NCBI RefSeq assembly: GCF_900964775.1
Contig: NC_041812.1
Span: 29,298,160 to 29,362,159, forward strand
Source: Scleropages formosus
Taxonomy: Eukaryota; Chordata; Actinopteri; Osteoglossiformes; Osteoglossidae
DNA length: 64,000 bases
Reading direction: 5' to 3'
Below are positions 13,208 through 25,300 of this stretch, piece by piece (position 1 is the first letter of the stretch; each line of letters opens with the position of its first letter). Made by a program: the position numbers and the translations under genes. Under the pieces are notes generated by a model. It saw only the letters and a list, made by a program, of their open reading frames with translations, ran no database searches and was not told the origin of the DNA.

Positions 13208-14113
13208 AGTGCCCACTGCTCTGTGTGTGTGTGTATGTGTGTGCGCGCGTGCCCGCCCACCAACCTTTCACTGGCCATCGTAGCTCATCAGATGGACTCT
13301 GAAGTTATAGCGAAATGCATAGCTTCAGAACTCGCTGTAGGGTTTTGCGTTGTTTCATCTGGGCCCAGATTTCTCTGTACAGTGTCCGAGGGGGTGGGAC
13401 TTTTGTTTTTTCTCTCCTGCTTTTATCCATTGTCTCCACAGTGTTGTCCCCCCACCCCCTCTCAGAAATATGGTATTTGAGCCATAAGTACCAGTACAGC
13501 AGAGACTTGCCGTGTGAAGTGCACCCTATTCATGTCTTGCCAAGTGCCCAAGTCTGTTATAGTGCAGTTTATGTTCCAAGTTGTCTCTTTATGGGACTTG
13601 GTCTAGCAACAGCCATCTTAAAAGGCAAAATGTTCAGCTGAAGGGAACGTGAACTTCACCTTAAATAAGAGGGTTTAAGATATACTTAAGATTGTCTTCA
13701 GTTTTCATCTCGATATTTCTATTTCCATTTCATCCCTGCAGTGTATTTAATGCATTCTGTTTTTCCATGGCATGTTTGAAAAGGTCAATTTTTTTTTCCT
13801 TAAATCCAGTTCATCTTAAGTTTATTCATTAGTTATGTTTTTGTCCATATTAATGGACCTCCACTAATTGGTAAAAATTAATTTTGTAGAAGTGATTATT
13901 TTTTCTCCTTTTAAATAATTGCATTGCAACAAAGGTTTATAATGCAGAGATCCCAGCAAAATTAAATTTGCCCCCCATAATTTTACATTTGTATTATACT
14001 GCCAGGTTTGTTTTACCAGATTAAAAGCACTATGCCAATTCTGACGGTCATGTTTTTACCTATTTTGTGACAGTTTGGAGAGAAACAGCAATTTGTATAT
14101 TTTGTAAATAGTA

Positions 14114-14119
14114 AATAAA
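14114..14119 (+). terminator. Poly(A) signal of fnbp4
   Basis: AATAAA about 910 bases after the fnbp4 stop. The sequence 13208-14140 is a TA-rich 3' UTR without other features. Confidence 0.55.
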
Positions 14120-14408
14120 ACATTTTTCAACTTGCATTAAAGCTTTGGTCAATTATTGTAATAGGTGTGTAAAATGTGAAGACTACAGTCTACTACCTCC
14201 TTCAGAAATGTGAGCACAGTACTGTATTACAGGCAGGTTATTTTTAAGTGACATTTTGTACTGCTCTTCTAGAACAAGAATATTTTGTTTTGCAGTATAT
14301 GTTGGTGCATATTCATAACAAGGCTGGGTGGGTGAGGGGCAATGTGCCCGACCTATGAAGTTGGTCCTACTGTTATAAACATTTTGGGTTATTTATTTTC
14401 AGTGAGGA

Positions 14409-14625
14409 GGGGAGCATGGTGGCGCAGTGGCCGGGTCCCGCTCTCTGGTGGCTCTGGGGTTCAAGTCCTGCTTGGGGTGCCTTGTGACAGACTGGCGTAC
14501 CAACCTGAGTGTGTCCCCTCCCCCTCCAGCCTTGCATCCTGTGTTTCCGGGTTAGGCTCCAGTTTGCAGTGGCCCTGCTTGGGACAAGTGGTTTCAGACG
14601 TGTGTGTGTGTGTGTGTGTGTGTGT
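14409..14625 (+). mobile_element. Type 1 SINE, tRNA-derived with (GT)n tail
   Basis: A tRNA-like head with an A-box region (GGTGGCGCAGTGGCC) and a B box (GGGGTTCAAGTCCTG) is followed by a body (GACAGACTGGCG, TGTGTCCCCTCCCCCTCCAG, GGGTTAGGCTCCAG) and a (GT)n tail. It is more diverged than the copies at 35.2 and 38.5 kb, so it is probably an older insertion. Confidence 0.85.
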
Positions 14626-15810
14626 TGTTTTTAAATTTACCTTGTTCACTTCTCAATTTCCAAAATGCTTTGTTGTGGCGCAACTGCGACCTGCATTTCT
14701 GCAGCCAAACAGTCGGAGGTAAAGAGCAAAGAACAGAAGCGTTGGACTGAACTCGCTTACCCTATGAACAACTCATATCTGGTGTCCTTGGGTGTGAGTA
14801 TTGGTAACAATTAGGGACACTGCACGTGTTTATGAGTAATACCAGTGGATATATGTTTGCAGAGATGTTATTTTCATTGGTTTGAAATTAATTTTAAGGC
14901 TCAAAGATAAATGTTTTTTAACTTATAATTGCTATACCCAAGACTTTAACAGAACCCACCCAGTAAATAAGTCAAGGTAGAATTCTATTGTTTTTTGATC
15001 ATGTTGATAAAATGGTGAGATCATGCAACGTTTATGTGATGATGAGCACTGGATTAGGATGCTGTGGATCTTTTTTTTTTTTTTTTTTTTTATTCAGTCA
15101 TTTTAAAATGGACTGAAATTAATACTGTTTCAAGTTAATAAAGGATAACAGAATGAAAGTCCTGCAGCAGACTGTCATCCCGCATACCCTGCTTCCAGGT
15201 ACGCGGTAACACTACAACGGACAAGTGCTTGGGGAAAAAAAAGCGAAGCCTCAGCTTTATCTAAGAGTTTTTACTAAATGGAACAGAGAATAAATGGACA
15301 GGTGTCCAAATGGATACCCATTTTTCCCAATATGGTTTCTAAACTGAGAATCCAGCATATAACTCCAGTTATGTATTCCTGTAACTTATTTAGTACTACA
15401 GGTAACAGTAGCCCATGTGCAATGATCACTTTATTATAAAGTAACAAATCCAAGGAAAACGGCATGTTTGTGGAAGTGACTGTTTTGTTTACTGTGCCTC
15501 AAACGTCAGGCTTCTAGATATGCTGTCGACCACCGCAACCTGGAGTGGGCAAGTGGTTGTTATTAATGCAGGGATATTTGGAAGGATGTTTATTAAAATT
15601 CTCAAGCAAAAATAGTTTATAGAAATGGTGCATGTGGAATGACACTGCATTTGGTTGTAATTGTAAACTAATACCTGTATTACATATTGTAACTACCCAC
15701 ATTATTGTAAATTTGAGGAAGAAAATGGGCCTAATGTAAATAGTTGAATTGTGGGAGAAATTTGAAATGTAAGTGTTCAGTCGCTGGGGGGACTCGCAGG
15801 GAATGTAATG

Positions 15811-15998
15811 GGGTGAGAAGGCGCAGTGGGTTTGGCCGGGGCCCTGCGGTGCAGTGTGTGGTGTGTCTGGGATTGGATGGAAGACTGGCATCCCATCCAG
15901 GCTGTGTCCCCTCTCCCTCCAGCCCCATGCCCTGTGTTGCCGGGTTGGGCTCCAGCTCGCTACGACCCCGCTGCAGTTGTAGACTTTGTGTGTGTGTA
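15811..15998 (+). mobile_element. Type 1 SINE, diverged copy
   Basis: Same order of parts as other type 1 copies: AAGGCGCAGTGGGTTTGG head, damaged B-box region, GACTGGCATCCCATCC, CCCTGTGTTGCCGGGTTGGG, then (GT)n. The B-box region is replaced by unrelated bases, so it would not be expected to be active. Confidence 0.75.
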
Positions 15999-16469
15999 AT
16001 GGGGTGACTGTGTTTTCTAGCAGAAGCGGGAGAGAGTCTGGGGGGTGCTATGGAAGCTGGGAAGGCTGGCTTGAGGTGCAGGTCATTGAGGAAAAGAGCT
16101 CCATGAAGTTGGCCCCCCTACAAACAGCACAAATGAAGAAAACCTTATGATTCATTAGTTTGTGCATTTGTACCGTTCTGTGCCATAAAAATTAGAATTT
16201 GTGCCGTTGCAATTCTTGAGATATTAACATATATTTATTTCGCAAGTAACCCCCTACAATGCCGCAGGAACTAGAATCTGGGCTTATTCGTTAGTGCTAT
16301 ATTTGTGTCAATGTGTGCCATTTAAACTGCGGTCCTATCTCTTTTACTTTTTTAAATATAAAGGATAGCATTTCACGTGATGTCACCCGGAACCGTGAAG
16401 TTAACCCCCCTACAACCGGCACGAATGAAGAAATAATATATTTTTCGTTTAGTGCTACTTTTGTGCCAA

Positions 16470-16589
16470 CGTCACACACACGCAGTCTAAACCGCTTGTT
16501 CCATACGGGGCCGCGGGGAGCCGGAGCCTAAACCGGCGGCACAAGGCTGGAGGGGACACGCCCAGAACGGGACGCCAATCCATCGCAAG

Positions 16590-16590
<1 letters not shown>
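16470..16590 (-). mobile_element. Type 1 SINE, truncated copy inside the foldback element
   Basis: Read on the minus strand: body from GATGGATTGGCGTCCCGTTC to GGAACAAGCGGTTTAGAC with a short (GT)n tail at 16470-16480. The head is missing where the next SINE begins at 16591, so that copy landed in or replaced this one. Confidence 0.75.
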
Positions 16591-16627
<37 letters not shown>

Positions 16628-16807
16628 AGAGAGAGAACCGCTTTTCCCATATGGGGTCGCGGGGAACCGGAGCCAACACGGCATAAGGCTAGAGGGGGAG
16701 GGGACACACCCAGGACGGGACGCAAGGCAGCCCAAGCGGGACTTGGACCCCAGACCCCCCGGAGAGCAGGACCCGGTCCGACCCGGTCCAACCCACTGCG
16801 CCACCGC
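16591..16807 (-). mobile_element. Type 1 SINE, near full-length, next to a truncated copy
   Basis: Minus-strand copy: head GGCGGTGGCGCAGTGGGTTG close to 16807, B box GGGGTCCAAGTCCCGC, body with CCTCCCCCTCTAGCC, then a (GT)n tail seen as (CA)n at 16591-16622. A C-rich run follows at 16808-16822. Confidence 0.85.
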
Positions 16808-17060
16808 CCCCCCCCCCCCCCCTCACAGAAAATACAATCCTTTATATTTAAAAAAGTTAAAGAAATACGATGGCAGTTCGAACACCACATATCGGCACAA
16901 ATGTAGCACTAACGAATGAGTCCAAATTCGAGTTCCTGCAGCATTGCAGGGGGCTGGAGTGAGGTCACGTGCCATGTAAACAACCATGTATAACTCCAGA
17001 ACCAAAGCAGGTAGAACCACAGTCTAAACGGCACAATTTGGCACTAGTGTAGCACCTCAG

Positions 17061-17259
17061 GAGGGGGTGCGGTGGCGCAGTGGGTTGGACCACAGTCCTG
17101 CTCTTCGGTGGGTCTGGGGTTCAAGTCCTGCTTGGGGTGCCTTGCGACGGACTGGCGTCCCGTCCTGGGTGTGTCCCCTCCCCCTCCGGCCTTACGCCCT
17201 GTGTTGCCAGGTTAGGCTCCGGTTCCCCGCGACCCCGTATGGGACGAGCGGTTCTGAAA

Positions 17260-17295
<36 letters not shown>
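17061..17295 (+). mobile_element. Type 1 SINE, full length, inserted in an L2 LINE
   Basis: Head GGGTGCGGTGGCGCAGTGGG, B box GGGGTTCAAGTCCTGC, complete body and a long (GT)n tail. It is bounded by GTAGCACCTCAG (17049-17060) and GTAGCACCTCGG (17296-17307), a 12-bp target duplication with one difference. The duplicated bases are part of the surrounding LINE reading frame, which shows the SINE arrived after the LINE. Confidence 0.9.
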
Positions 17296-17299
<4 letters not shown>

Positions 17300-18656
17300 C
17301 ACCTCGGTCCTCATCCTCCTCGATCTGTCTGCAGCATTCGACACGGTCAACCACCAGATTCTACTCTCCTCTCAATCAGCGTGGGATCAAAGGTGCAGCA
17401 CTAAGATGGTTTGAGTCCTACCTATCTGACAGATCCTATCAAGTGGTCTGGCGGAGCTCTCGTTCTTCTCCTCTGCCTCTCTCAACCAGTGTCCCGCAAG
17501 GCTCAGTACTGGGTCCTCTTGTCGATCTACACCTCCTCCCTCGGTCCGGTCAAAGCCTCCCATGGATTCAAATACCACTGCTATGCTGATGATACCCAGC
17601 TCTTCCTCTTCTTTCCACCTGGGGCGTCAGACATCTCTGCATGGATGTCTGATCACCACCTCCAACTCAGCCTCTCCAAAACAGAGATTCTTCACCTCCC
17701 AGCTGGCCTGTCCTCCTGTCACGATTTATTGATCAAACTGGACAACTCGCTAATTTTGCCTGCCTCCTTGGCTAAGAGTCTGGGAGTAATGACTGACATG
17801 AGTCTGTCTTTCTCTCAGCACATCGAAACCACAACCCGGTCCTGCAGATACATCCTGCATAATATTCGTAGGATCCGTCCCTACCTCATAATTGACTCTG
17901 CCCAAATACTTGTCCAGGCCATGGTGACTTCCCGTCTGGACTACTGCAACTCTCTTCTGTGTGGCCTTCCTGCTAACGCCATCAAACCTCTGTAGAATAT
18001 TGCTGCACTGGCTTCCTATAGCTGCCCAAATCAAATTCAAAACCCTGGTTACTGTGTACAGATGCATCAATTTACCCTTGATTTACTATTTACAAGACTT
18101 GATCAACCACTACACCCCAGCCAGGCCCCTTCACTCATCTACTTCTGCTCGCTTGGTGGTCCCGCGCACAAAAGGCACGAAGGTTCTCGGTTCCGGCTCC
18201 GTTGTGGTGGAACGACCTTCTCCTCTCACGCAGAACTGCAGAAACTCTGTCTACATTCAAGAAGGGACTGAAAACTCACCTTTTCCGGACCCATTTCACC
18301 CGAGATCTCTCCAGCTCATGTATGGTGTAAATGTTCATGCACCGTAACTTCACGAGCATTCCCAGATAAGCCTTTCAGCCGCTACTCCGGCACTGTATGT
18401 GATTGAGTATCTTATAATATAAAAAAATTTAAAAAAATGGTAGGAGGGTATCAGGATTCATCTATCCTGCATTTTATGCACCTACCCGAGCGATGAACAT
18501 TGTTTGGTGCATCAAGTGGAAGATAAACTAGGTAAACTTAAGTGTCACATGTCCGTAACCATATCTCTTTTTCTTAATGTAATGCACAAATTGCCCTTTG
18601 CTGAGATATACGTCACTTTGGACTGAAGTGTCTGCTAAATGAATAAATGTAAATGT
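17296..18656 (+). mobile_element. L2-like LINE, 5'-truncated, reverse transcriptase and 3' end
   Basis: Conceptual translation in more than one frame shows LILLDLSAAFDTVNH (RT palm), VPQGSVLGPL, YADDTQLF (catalytic YADD) and the C-terminal LDYCNSLLCGLPANAI and VVERPSPLTQ-like region, all typical of fish L2/Maui-type LINEs. The 3' end reads GTGTCTGCTAAATGAATAAA then TGTAAATG, the tail shared with type 2 and type 3 SINEs. It lacks the endonuclease part and has frameshifts and stops, so it is a dead 5'-truncated copy inserted into the foldback element at about 17048/18657. Confidence 0.85.
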
Positions 18657-18875
18657 AATGAATGAGCACGAATTCGAGCTCCAGCGGCGTTGTAGGGAGG
18701 CTGGAGTGACGTCACTTCCGAAATAAATAAATGTTAATATCTGAAAAACTCCAACGGCACAAATTTTAATTTTTATGGCACGAAACGGCACAAATGTAGC
18801 ACTAATAAGGTTTTCTCCATTTGTGCTGTTTGTCTGGGGGTCGGAGGGGGGGCAACTCACGAAGGTGAGGAAAGA

Positions 18876-19312
18876 AGTGTCCGCGGACCGAGAGCATTAT
18901 GCTAAACTAGTAGAGATGTATTAAAACTGGACTGCTACAACTTGTCAAAACAAGGACACATAATCATAATCTCGGGCCGTTGAAGGAACTCTCTTCATTC
19001 ATTCATTGGACATGCAATATATATACGGGTATCATATATTGAATTTGATTTTACATTAATTTACCTCACACTGTCAATAGGGAACAGTCCTAATACACTT
19101 TGAATAATAACAATGTGTATGGAGATAAATTTAACAACTTCATATGTAATTTACACATTTATGAATATCGGATTGAATTCCTGCGCCACTTTGTTCGCGT
19201 ACTCTCGTGACGCGAAACTGCCGTCCAATCAGAGAGACGCTAGGCGGCGTCACGTGGGTTCACCGTTTCCCGTTTCCAATTCCCGAGCGCAGAAGGAAGA
19301 AGGGGCTCGGTA
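18876..19312. promoter_or_regulatory. mtch2 upstream region
   Basis: The first 250 bases are AT-rich with no visible features. From about 19195 the sequence becomes CpG-rich and carries a CACGTG E box (19252-19257) and an ATTGG-type inverted CCAAT (ATCCAATCAG-like CCAATCAG at 19224-19231). No TATA box. This looks like a housekeeping promoter. The start codon context TAATGGCGG resembles a YY1 core. Confidence 0.4.
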
Positions 19313-22300
19313 ATGGCGGACACGTGTGGACAGGTGCTGCTGGGAACGGGACTTACGGTCCTTTCTCACCCGCTTATGTACATCAAGGTGCTGGTGCAGG
19401 TACGTGTGAACGTTTGCTCAGAGCGCCACAGAAATGTTCCTTGGGAGACGTTGACAACGTTGTGAATTGGTATCAGTTCTGTTCGATGCCCGGCGTACTA
19501 CTACTAGTAAGTAGGTGAAAGGCAAACTTCTTCTTGCGGGCAGGGAACGAAGATGTCACATTTGACATTCACCTACGTTGGATTTAACTTTACCTCGTTC
19601 GCTGAATGACTGCATCGCTCTGCTGCTAGTTTCCAGAATGAATGAAGGGGATGATCATGAGTTTTGGCGCTGTATTATTCATTTTATTGTATACGCATTT
19701 GCACGCTAGTCTCACACAGGGACAACAGTCAGAGACAGACAATTCCACAACGCTCCAGGCGACTTGTGCAGTTCGACCTCCGCGTGTCAGCTGGTCCTGC
19801 GAACGCGGATACGGGATAGATGGTGTGCGAGGTGCGATGCGGATCATTCGTTGACAATACTATTTTGCATAGATAGGGCTCGTGTCATCAGTGGAATAGA
19901 AGTTCTCAGCTCTGTGACTGTCGGCAGAACGGACAGGATCCCGTGACGTCGCGTTCCTGACGTCACGGGATCCTGCCCGTTCTGCCGACACAGTGTCGCA
20001 GAATTGAGAACAACTTCCATGAAGCAGGCACTTGGGCCGGGGCCGCGCGACGTTTAAGGGCGACACAAAGCCGAGGGTGAATGGAAAGAAGGCGCCAGAA
20101 GGGCGTGTCGAGTGTGGGCAGGCGGTGTCCGCCGCTCCGTCACCGTCACGGTCACCGTGCGCCTTGCCTCCGGGAAGAAGGTCGATGTCCTTCAGGCTGC
20201 GCAGTCGAGTCGCGCGGAGAGGACAGTGCACGAGCTGCCCGGGGAGGAATGGCGCGAAACTGCGTGTGTGTGTTTGTTGTTGGGCAACAGGCGCTTTTGT
20301 GTGACCTGTAACAACTTTGCCCCAGTGATTCTGTGGCACAAAAATGAACCTGCTTTGGCACAGTAGGACAGTGGAGTGGTACACTATGGTACAGTATGGT
20401 ATCTTTCCACCATGTATTGGTTCATTCGGCTGTTGGAGCGGAGCGGCGACTTGTGGCGTAAAGCTGCCGACAGTTCAGTGCTTCTTATGCAGCAGTAGGT
20501 CAAGGTAAGTGCCTGACTCAAGCTAAGGGTACTAGCACGAGCTGGGATTTTTGAACCTGTGACATCAGAGGGCTGAAAATGTCAGTCTGGTGATTTGTGG
20601 GCAGGAACTTTGCTCATATTGAACAACTGTGATATTTTTTCTGGGGTCTCCGCCACAGTTGGCGGTTCAAGCTGAGGACGCTCGGGTGCCCTGCGAGCGT
20701 CTGGGATCTCTGCGCCGTAGTCTAACCGGAGGAGGAGACATCAGCCATAAACGGGCCTTCCTTAGAAACGGAGATATTCGTCCAATAGCCGAAGGCTGCT
20801 TCGCATCTGCCGCTCTCTTTCCGGACCCTTTATATAAATGGGTCGAGACCCTAGAAATGGGCTTCGCACAAATGCTGCACGTATCTTTTGTCAACACTAA
20901 TCGTGCACCGATTAATTTTCTTCCACCACTTATTGTTCGTTACACCTTATTGGAGAGTCATTCGGTAAGGTTTGTGCGTTGGTGTGATATCGATAAGCAG
21001 CAGTAATATGCAGTGGAAGTATTGAAATGTGGTGTCCCGTGATCTTGGAAAGGTATCATTTCAGTATATTCCTTTTCTGAGATGTGATGAAGAAGTACAC
21101 TTGGTATGTCTACAGGTCTGGACCCACGTGTGCTTTTCTCCCTGCTCTCGCGCCATGTCACATGTTGTTTCAAACTCTCATTAGCACTCCTCTAAATACC
21201 AATCTTAATTGCTGGCTTTCTTTTGCAGTTGTGTAGTTCTGTGAGATGTAAATTTAACATTCTTATTCATTTTCTTTCTCATGAACAGCGCTGAAAAACA
21301 ATCTCCTGGATTTTGCTGGGATGCGGAGAATTCTTTAATTCTGCTGCAAGGCTGTTGCACAAGTAGTACCGGTCTGAGCTCAGCATATATTTTTCTTATT
21401 TTATTTGCTTTCCTTCTCCACGTATCGTCTTATCAGTATCCTGTCATGACACATTCATCCGAATACATTTAATTTTAATCAAATTTGTTTTTTGCATCAA
21501 GTAATTTACTGGTCCGTACACCTTGCGACACAGTGCTCTAGCCTTCTGAATCTGCAAGAACGTACTTTCGCTGTACTTTAAGTGTGAACTGGTAATCATG
21601 TGACTGTGAAGTGTCGATGTGTTCATTCGTGTGACACGAGGGAAAATTTATATTAAAAAGGTCAAGTAGTTACATCAGTGTTTTTTCCAGGTTGGACACG
21701 AGCCTCTTCCTCCCACTCTTGGGCGCAACATATTTGGCAGGCAGGTTTATCAGCTGCCCGGACTGTTTGCATACGGTACGGTCACGTTGTAAAAGCAGCA
21801 CTTCCCGCATTGGTTTATACTCAAAGGTGTGAATTTCCTACTGCTTTTTTAAGGTGTTAAGACTCACATTTTGACTGCATTTCTCTTCTTTGTAGCCAAA
21901 TATATAACAAAGATTGATGGAAAAGCTGGCCTCTTCAAAGGCCTCGCACCGAGACTCTGCGCTGGAAGCATTGGTACCATTGTGCACAGCAGGGTCCTGC
22001 AGGTAGGGATGTGCTGCTTACATTTATGACATTCAAATGACACTCTGCACCTGTGATAGTTCTCTGGCTGCTTGTAATCTCTGAGGGTGTGTTCTGTGCT
22101 TGGATAACAGTGGAAGAAGTTGTCACTGTGCTCAGTGGTGTGCTCTGTCACTGACGTGTGCCCTCTGTATGCTGCTAGGCACGTGTTGCACTGGCCTTTT
22201 CTCTTGGCTCCTTTTGCTTCCCAGTGATGGCAGCAGTGGGAAGGGACAGTTGCTAAACTGGGAAACACTTAAATGCTCCACATGCATTAGGTTTTACAGT

Positions 22301-25300
22301 TGTAGCTGGTGCTAAATTGGTCTAGCAGTGGGCTCCTCCTGTATAAAATGTCAGCTGTAGTGGTGCTGTGATGCATGAAGAGTGCAAAAGAAAAATTAAT
22401 AATCGCTGAGGAAAGCTGTGCTTCGTTATGGTGGTGTTTGTAGTTGTAAATGTATTTAGACATTTAAATGTAAATGAAATTGGGATTAAACAGAATAATT
22501 TATAAACTAGGTTTATTAAGTGCCAATGTAAGGAGACATTTGAACCAAGGTTTACAAAACTGGTTTGCAGTAATAAAACAAATTAATTTTGATGTGACTC
22601 AAAATACACTTTTTCAGATTTCTCACAGTCCAGCAAATTACCTTTGTAAAATGAGGATAACAGTGGAATATATAGCCTTCTTTAAAAACTCTTGTTTATG
22701 CTTAAGAATGACTGTTTTCCTCTCTAATCTCTAAACATTAGTGCTAATTAATGTTCTGTGTATCATTACATTCACAGCAGAGACTGACTTCTGCAGCTCT
22801 TATGCATCTTTTGTTCAAGCTCAGTCATTTGTCATTAAAATATGGTTTTGTGCATTTGAACATGTACTGTGATAACCCTGAAGTGTATGAAGTGTGAGCT
22901 GATAGATGTGGTTGAGAGTATTCAAGGCTTACGTCTTATTCACTGTCTGTTAGTGTAAATTGATCTGTTTACATTTCTGTAAATGGTACATTTCATACTG
23001 TGGTATCCATGCAGTGTCTATGTAATGTGAGATCTGCTTTTCCTCTATTCCAGAAATGCCAGGAATCTGGAAAAGCTGAGGTAAGAACCAATTTTGTGAT
23101 TGTTTTTTGTGTTTTAAAGAGAATGTTTTCCTCTCTACGTTTGCCGTTATCCCTTTCACTTTTGTTTTGCCAGTTTCACAGTAGAACTAGCATGAAATTC
23201 TTATGGCTTAATTATATTCTAGTTAGTCACAAAGGACGATATTTTGTACACATTTAAATGTTTATATGTAAGTCCTTGGACTTTTCTTAAATGAGCTTTT
23301 TAAATATGTGTCATCAAAGTGCTGTAGTTTGTCATATTTACAGAATTGTGGTACATTATTCAAATTCTGTGTACTAAACACTCAACATTTTATTTCAGGA
23401 ATCTTGCAAAAATCTGAATGGAGATGGATCCCTGCAACATGTTGTGAATGAGGTAAGAAATACATTCTTCATTGTGAATACTTTGAATCTGTATCTCGAC
23501 TGTTTTCAAGCGTCTTTCAGAAAGCAATAATTTGGCATGAAGAAATGTACTGTAGCCCTTGAATTTGAGCATGTGATAATAGTGGGTCTATTTAATCAAC
23601 AACCGCTCATCCCGAGACCAGGCCAGATGGCACGTTGGGTAACGTCTGAATATCTGTGGAGTAAAGTCAGTACCATATACTTACTGTATGTGTATGACCA
23701 TGTACATTACTGCATTGTGCTGCCTAGTATTGTTGCTGTGCTGTGTTAACATTTATTCATTTAGCTGTTGCTTTTCTCCAAAGCGACTAGCAATGTTAAG
23801 CAGCCTACATCAATTTACACATGTATACAACTGGGTAGTTTGACTGGAACAATTTTTGGTAAGTACCTTGCAGAAGGGTACTACAGCTGGAAGGGGGATT
23901 CAAACCTGTAACTTCTGGATCCAAAAGCAACAGCTCTTAACTGCTACACCACCAGCTCATCCAATTAGTTAGGATGAGGCCAAGATTTTGCTATGCTGCT
24001 GGTAGTATGTAATCCAGTACAGTCTGTTGTATACTCACTGCCTTGTGAGTGCCTCATGGAGAAGAAGGGTAAGGGAGTAAACACCAACAGAAAAAAGGAC
24101 CAGAACTTGCTCATCCTTGTAAAGTCTGCTTTGGTGGATCAGGTGGAGGAAATTGTGATTCAGAGGTTGAAGATGCATGGCTGCAATGCATTGTGGAGTG
24201 CGAAGGGTATGTCTAAGCACCCTAAGATGCCATGGCCATCCACTGCAGCCAAAGAAGTGTCCAAGCCTGAAGGCTCTTCATACCAATGGATCAAAAGTTT
24301 GGTGGCCGAGCGAGTGTGATTGCCCCTGTGCAACAACTTTCTCGCCTGAAAAGCCTTCCTGCACAGGTTTCTTTGTGCAGTTCTTTTTCTCCTTCATCTC
24401 ACCCCCTTGTCCTGAGAAGTACTGTGGTGATGGGGGAAGGGCAAATCAAAAGGTAGTGGTTACTGTTGGAAGTCATAGTCCTAAACCTGCACGCATGCAG
24501 CTTGTGGATCATGGGTCGCTCTTGTTTGAACCTTGGGCACTAAAGAAGTTCTGCAGCATCCCGGGTGACAGAGCAGCCCTTTTCAGAACCTGCACCGCTC
24601 ACCCTACTAAGAGAAGGGGCTAGAAAAGGTGTTCTAAACATTGCCTGCCCAACCAAACAACTACTCAGCTAGCCATAGCTGGCAGTTTATCCCTCCTAGG
24701 GGTGGAAACTTTTTACAGAGAGAGAACTCTTGGACAGAGATGATTCAGCAGGGCCCCACAGGAGAACAGCCCTTGTGTCAAGGGAGCAAGTTCAATAAAA
24801 ATTGACATGGCTGCTCAGTGAAACTCTTCACTGATGAAGGATCAGTCTGCAAGCCTGAAGGCAGCTACACCTTTCTTCTGGAAAGGTACGGCCAAGACCG
24901 AGAACTGCATCCATGGAGTTGGATTGGCTATCAGTGCTTCCTTCCTCCGGCAACTGATGTCATTGAGTGTCTCATGTATCTCCGCCTCCTTCTCTCATTC
25001 AGATGCTACCTGACTGTGGCATGTCTTAGACTGTCATCATCCGCAGGCAGGACATCAAGGTCACAAGGGCCATGAGGGATGCTGAGTGCTGGAAGGACCA
25101 CAGACTGATCAGAGTCATCCTCAATATCCACATCACATCCCTACAGCTCAATTAATTGGTGTGTCAGGCTCCCCTCCACATTGATTGAAGTACTCCCTAG
25201 CCTTGGAGGGCTACCAGTCCTGCTTGGACAACCTGCTGACTGCACATGGCCCATGCACTGGAAACCCAACTGAACAATGGAATCAGTTCGAGGAGATGGT

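Larger units (their letters stand above)
14120..16096. other. Intergenic DNA fnbp4-mtch2, proximal part
   Basis: No gene supported. AGBL2, which sits between FNBP4 and MTCH2 in human, has no recognisable exon here or further on to 19312. Contains SINE copies at 14409-14625 and 15811-15998 and a T-rich tract at 15070-15091. The remainder is AT-rich unique sequence. Confidence 0.5.
16097..18866. mobile_element. Foldback-type DNA element, copy B, split by nested insertions
   Basis: Left end AGCTCCATGAAGTTGGCCCC at 16097; right arm (reverse orientation) 18657-18866 ending GGCAACTCACGAAGGT. Flanking 9-mers GAGGAAAAG (16088-16096) and GAGGAAAGA (18867-18875) agree at seven of nine places, as a decayed target duplication would. 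Element sequence occupies about 16097-16469, 16815-17048 and 18657-18866. The rest is inserted SINE and LINE DNA. The arms share modules with the copy at 61040-62215: GTGCTACWTTTGTGCC, CTATCTCTTTTACTTTTT, and a CCCCCTACAA motif. No coding capacity. Family assignment is by comparison of the two copies only. Confidence 0.65.

Noticed and set aside
16455-17589. Several open frames of 70-170 codons in both directions
   Set aside because: They fall in type 1 SINE bodies, their (GT)n tails and the adjoining LINE. The same peptide phrases recur at every SINE copy.
20629-21006. 125-codon open frame in mtch2 intron 1
   Set aside because: No recognisable protein, no matching splice borders and no conservation evidence available.
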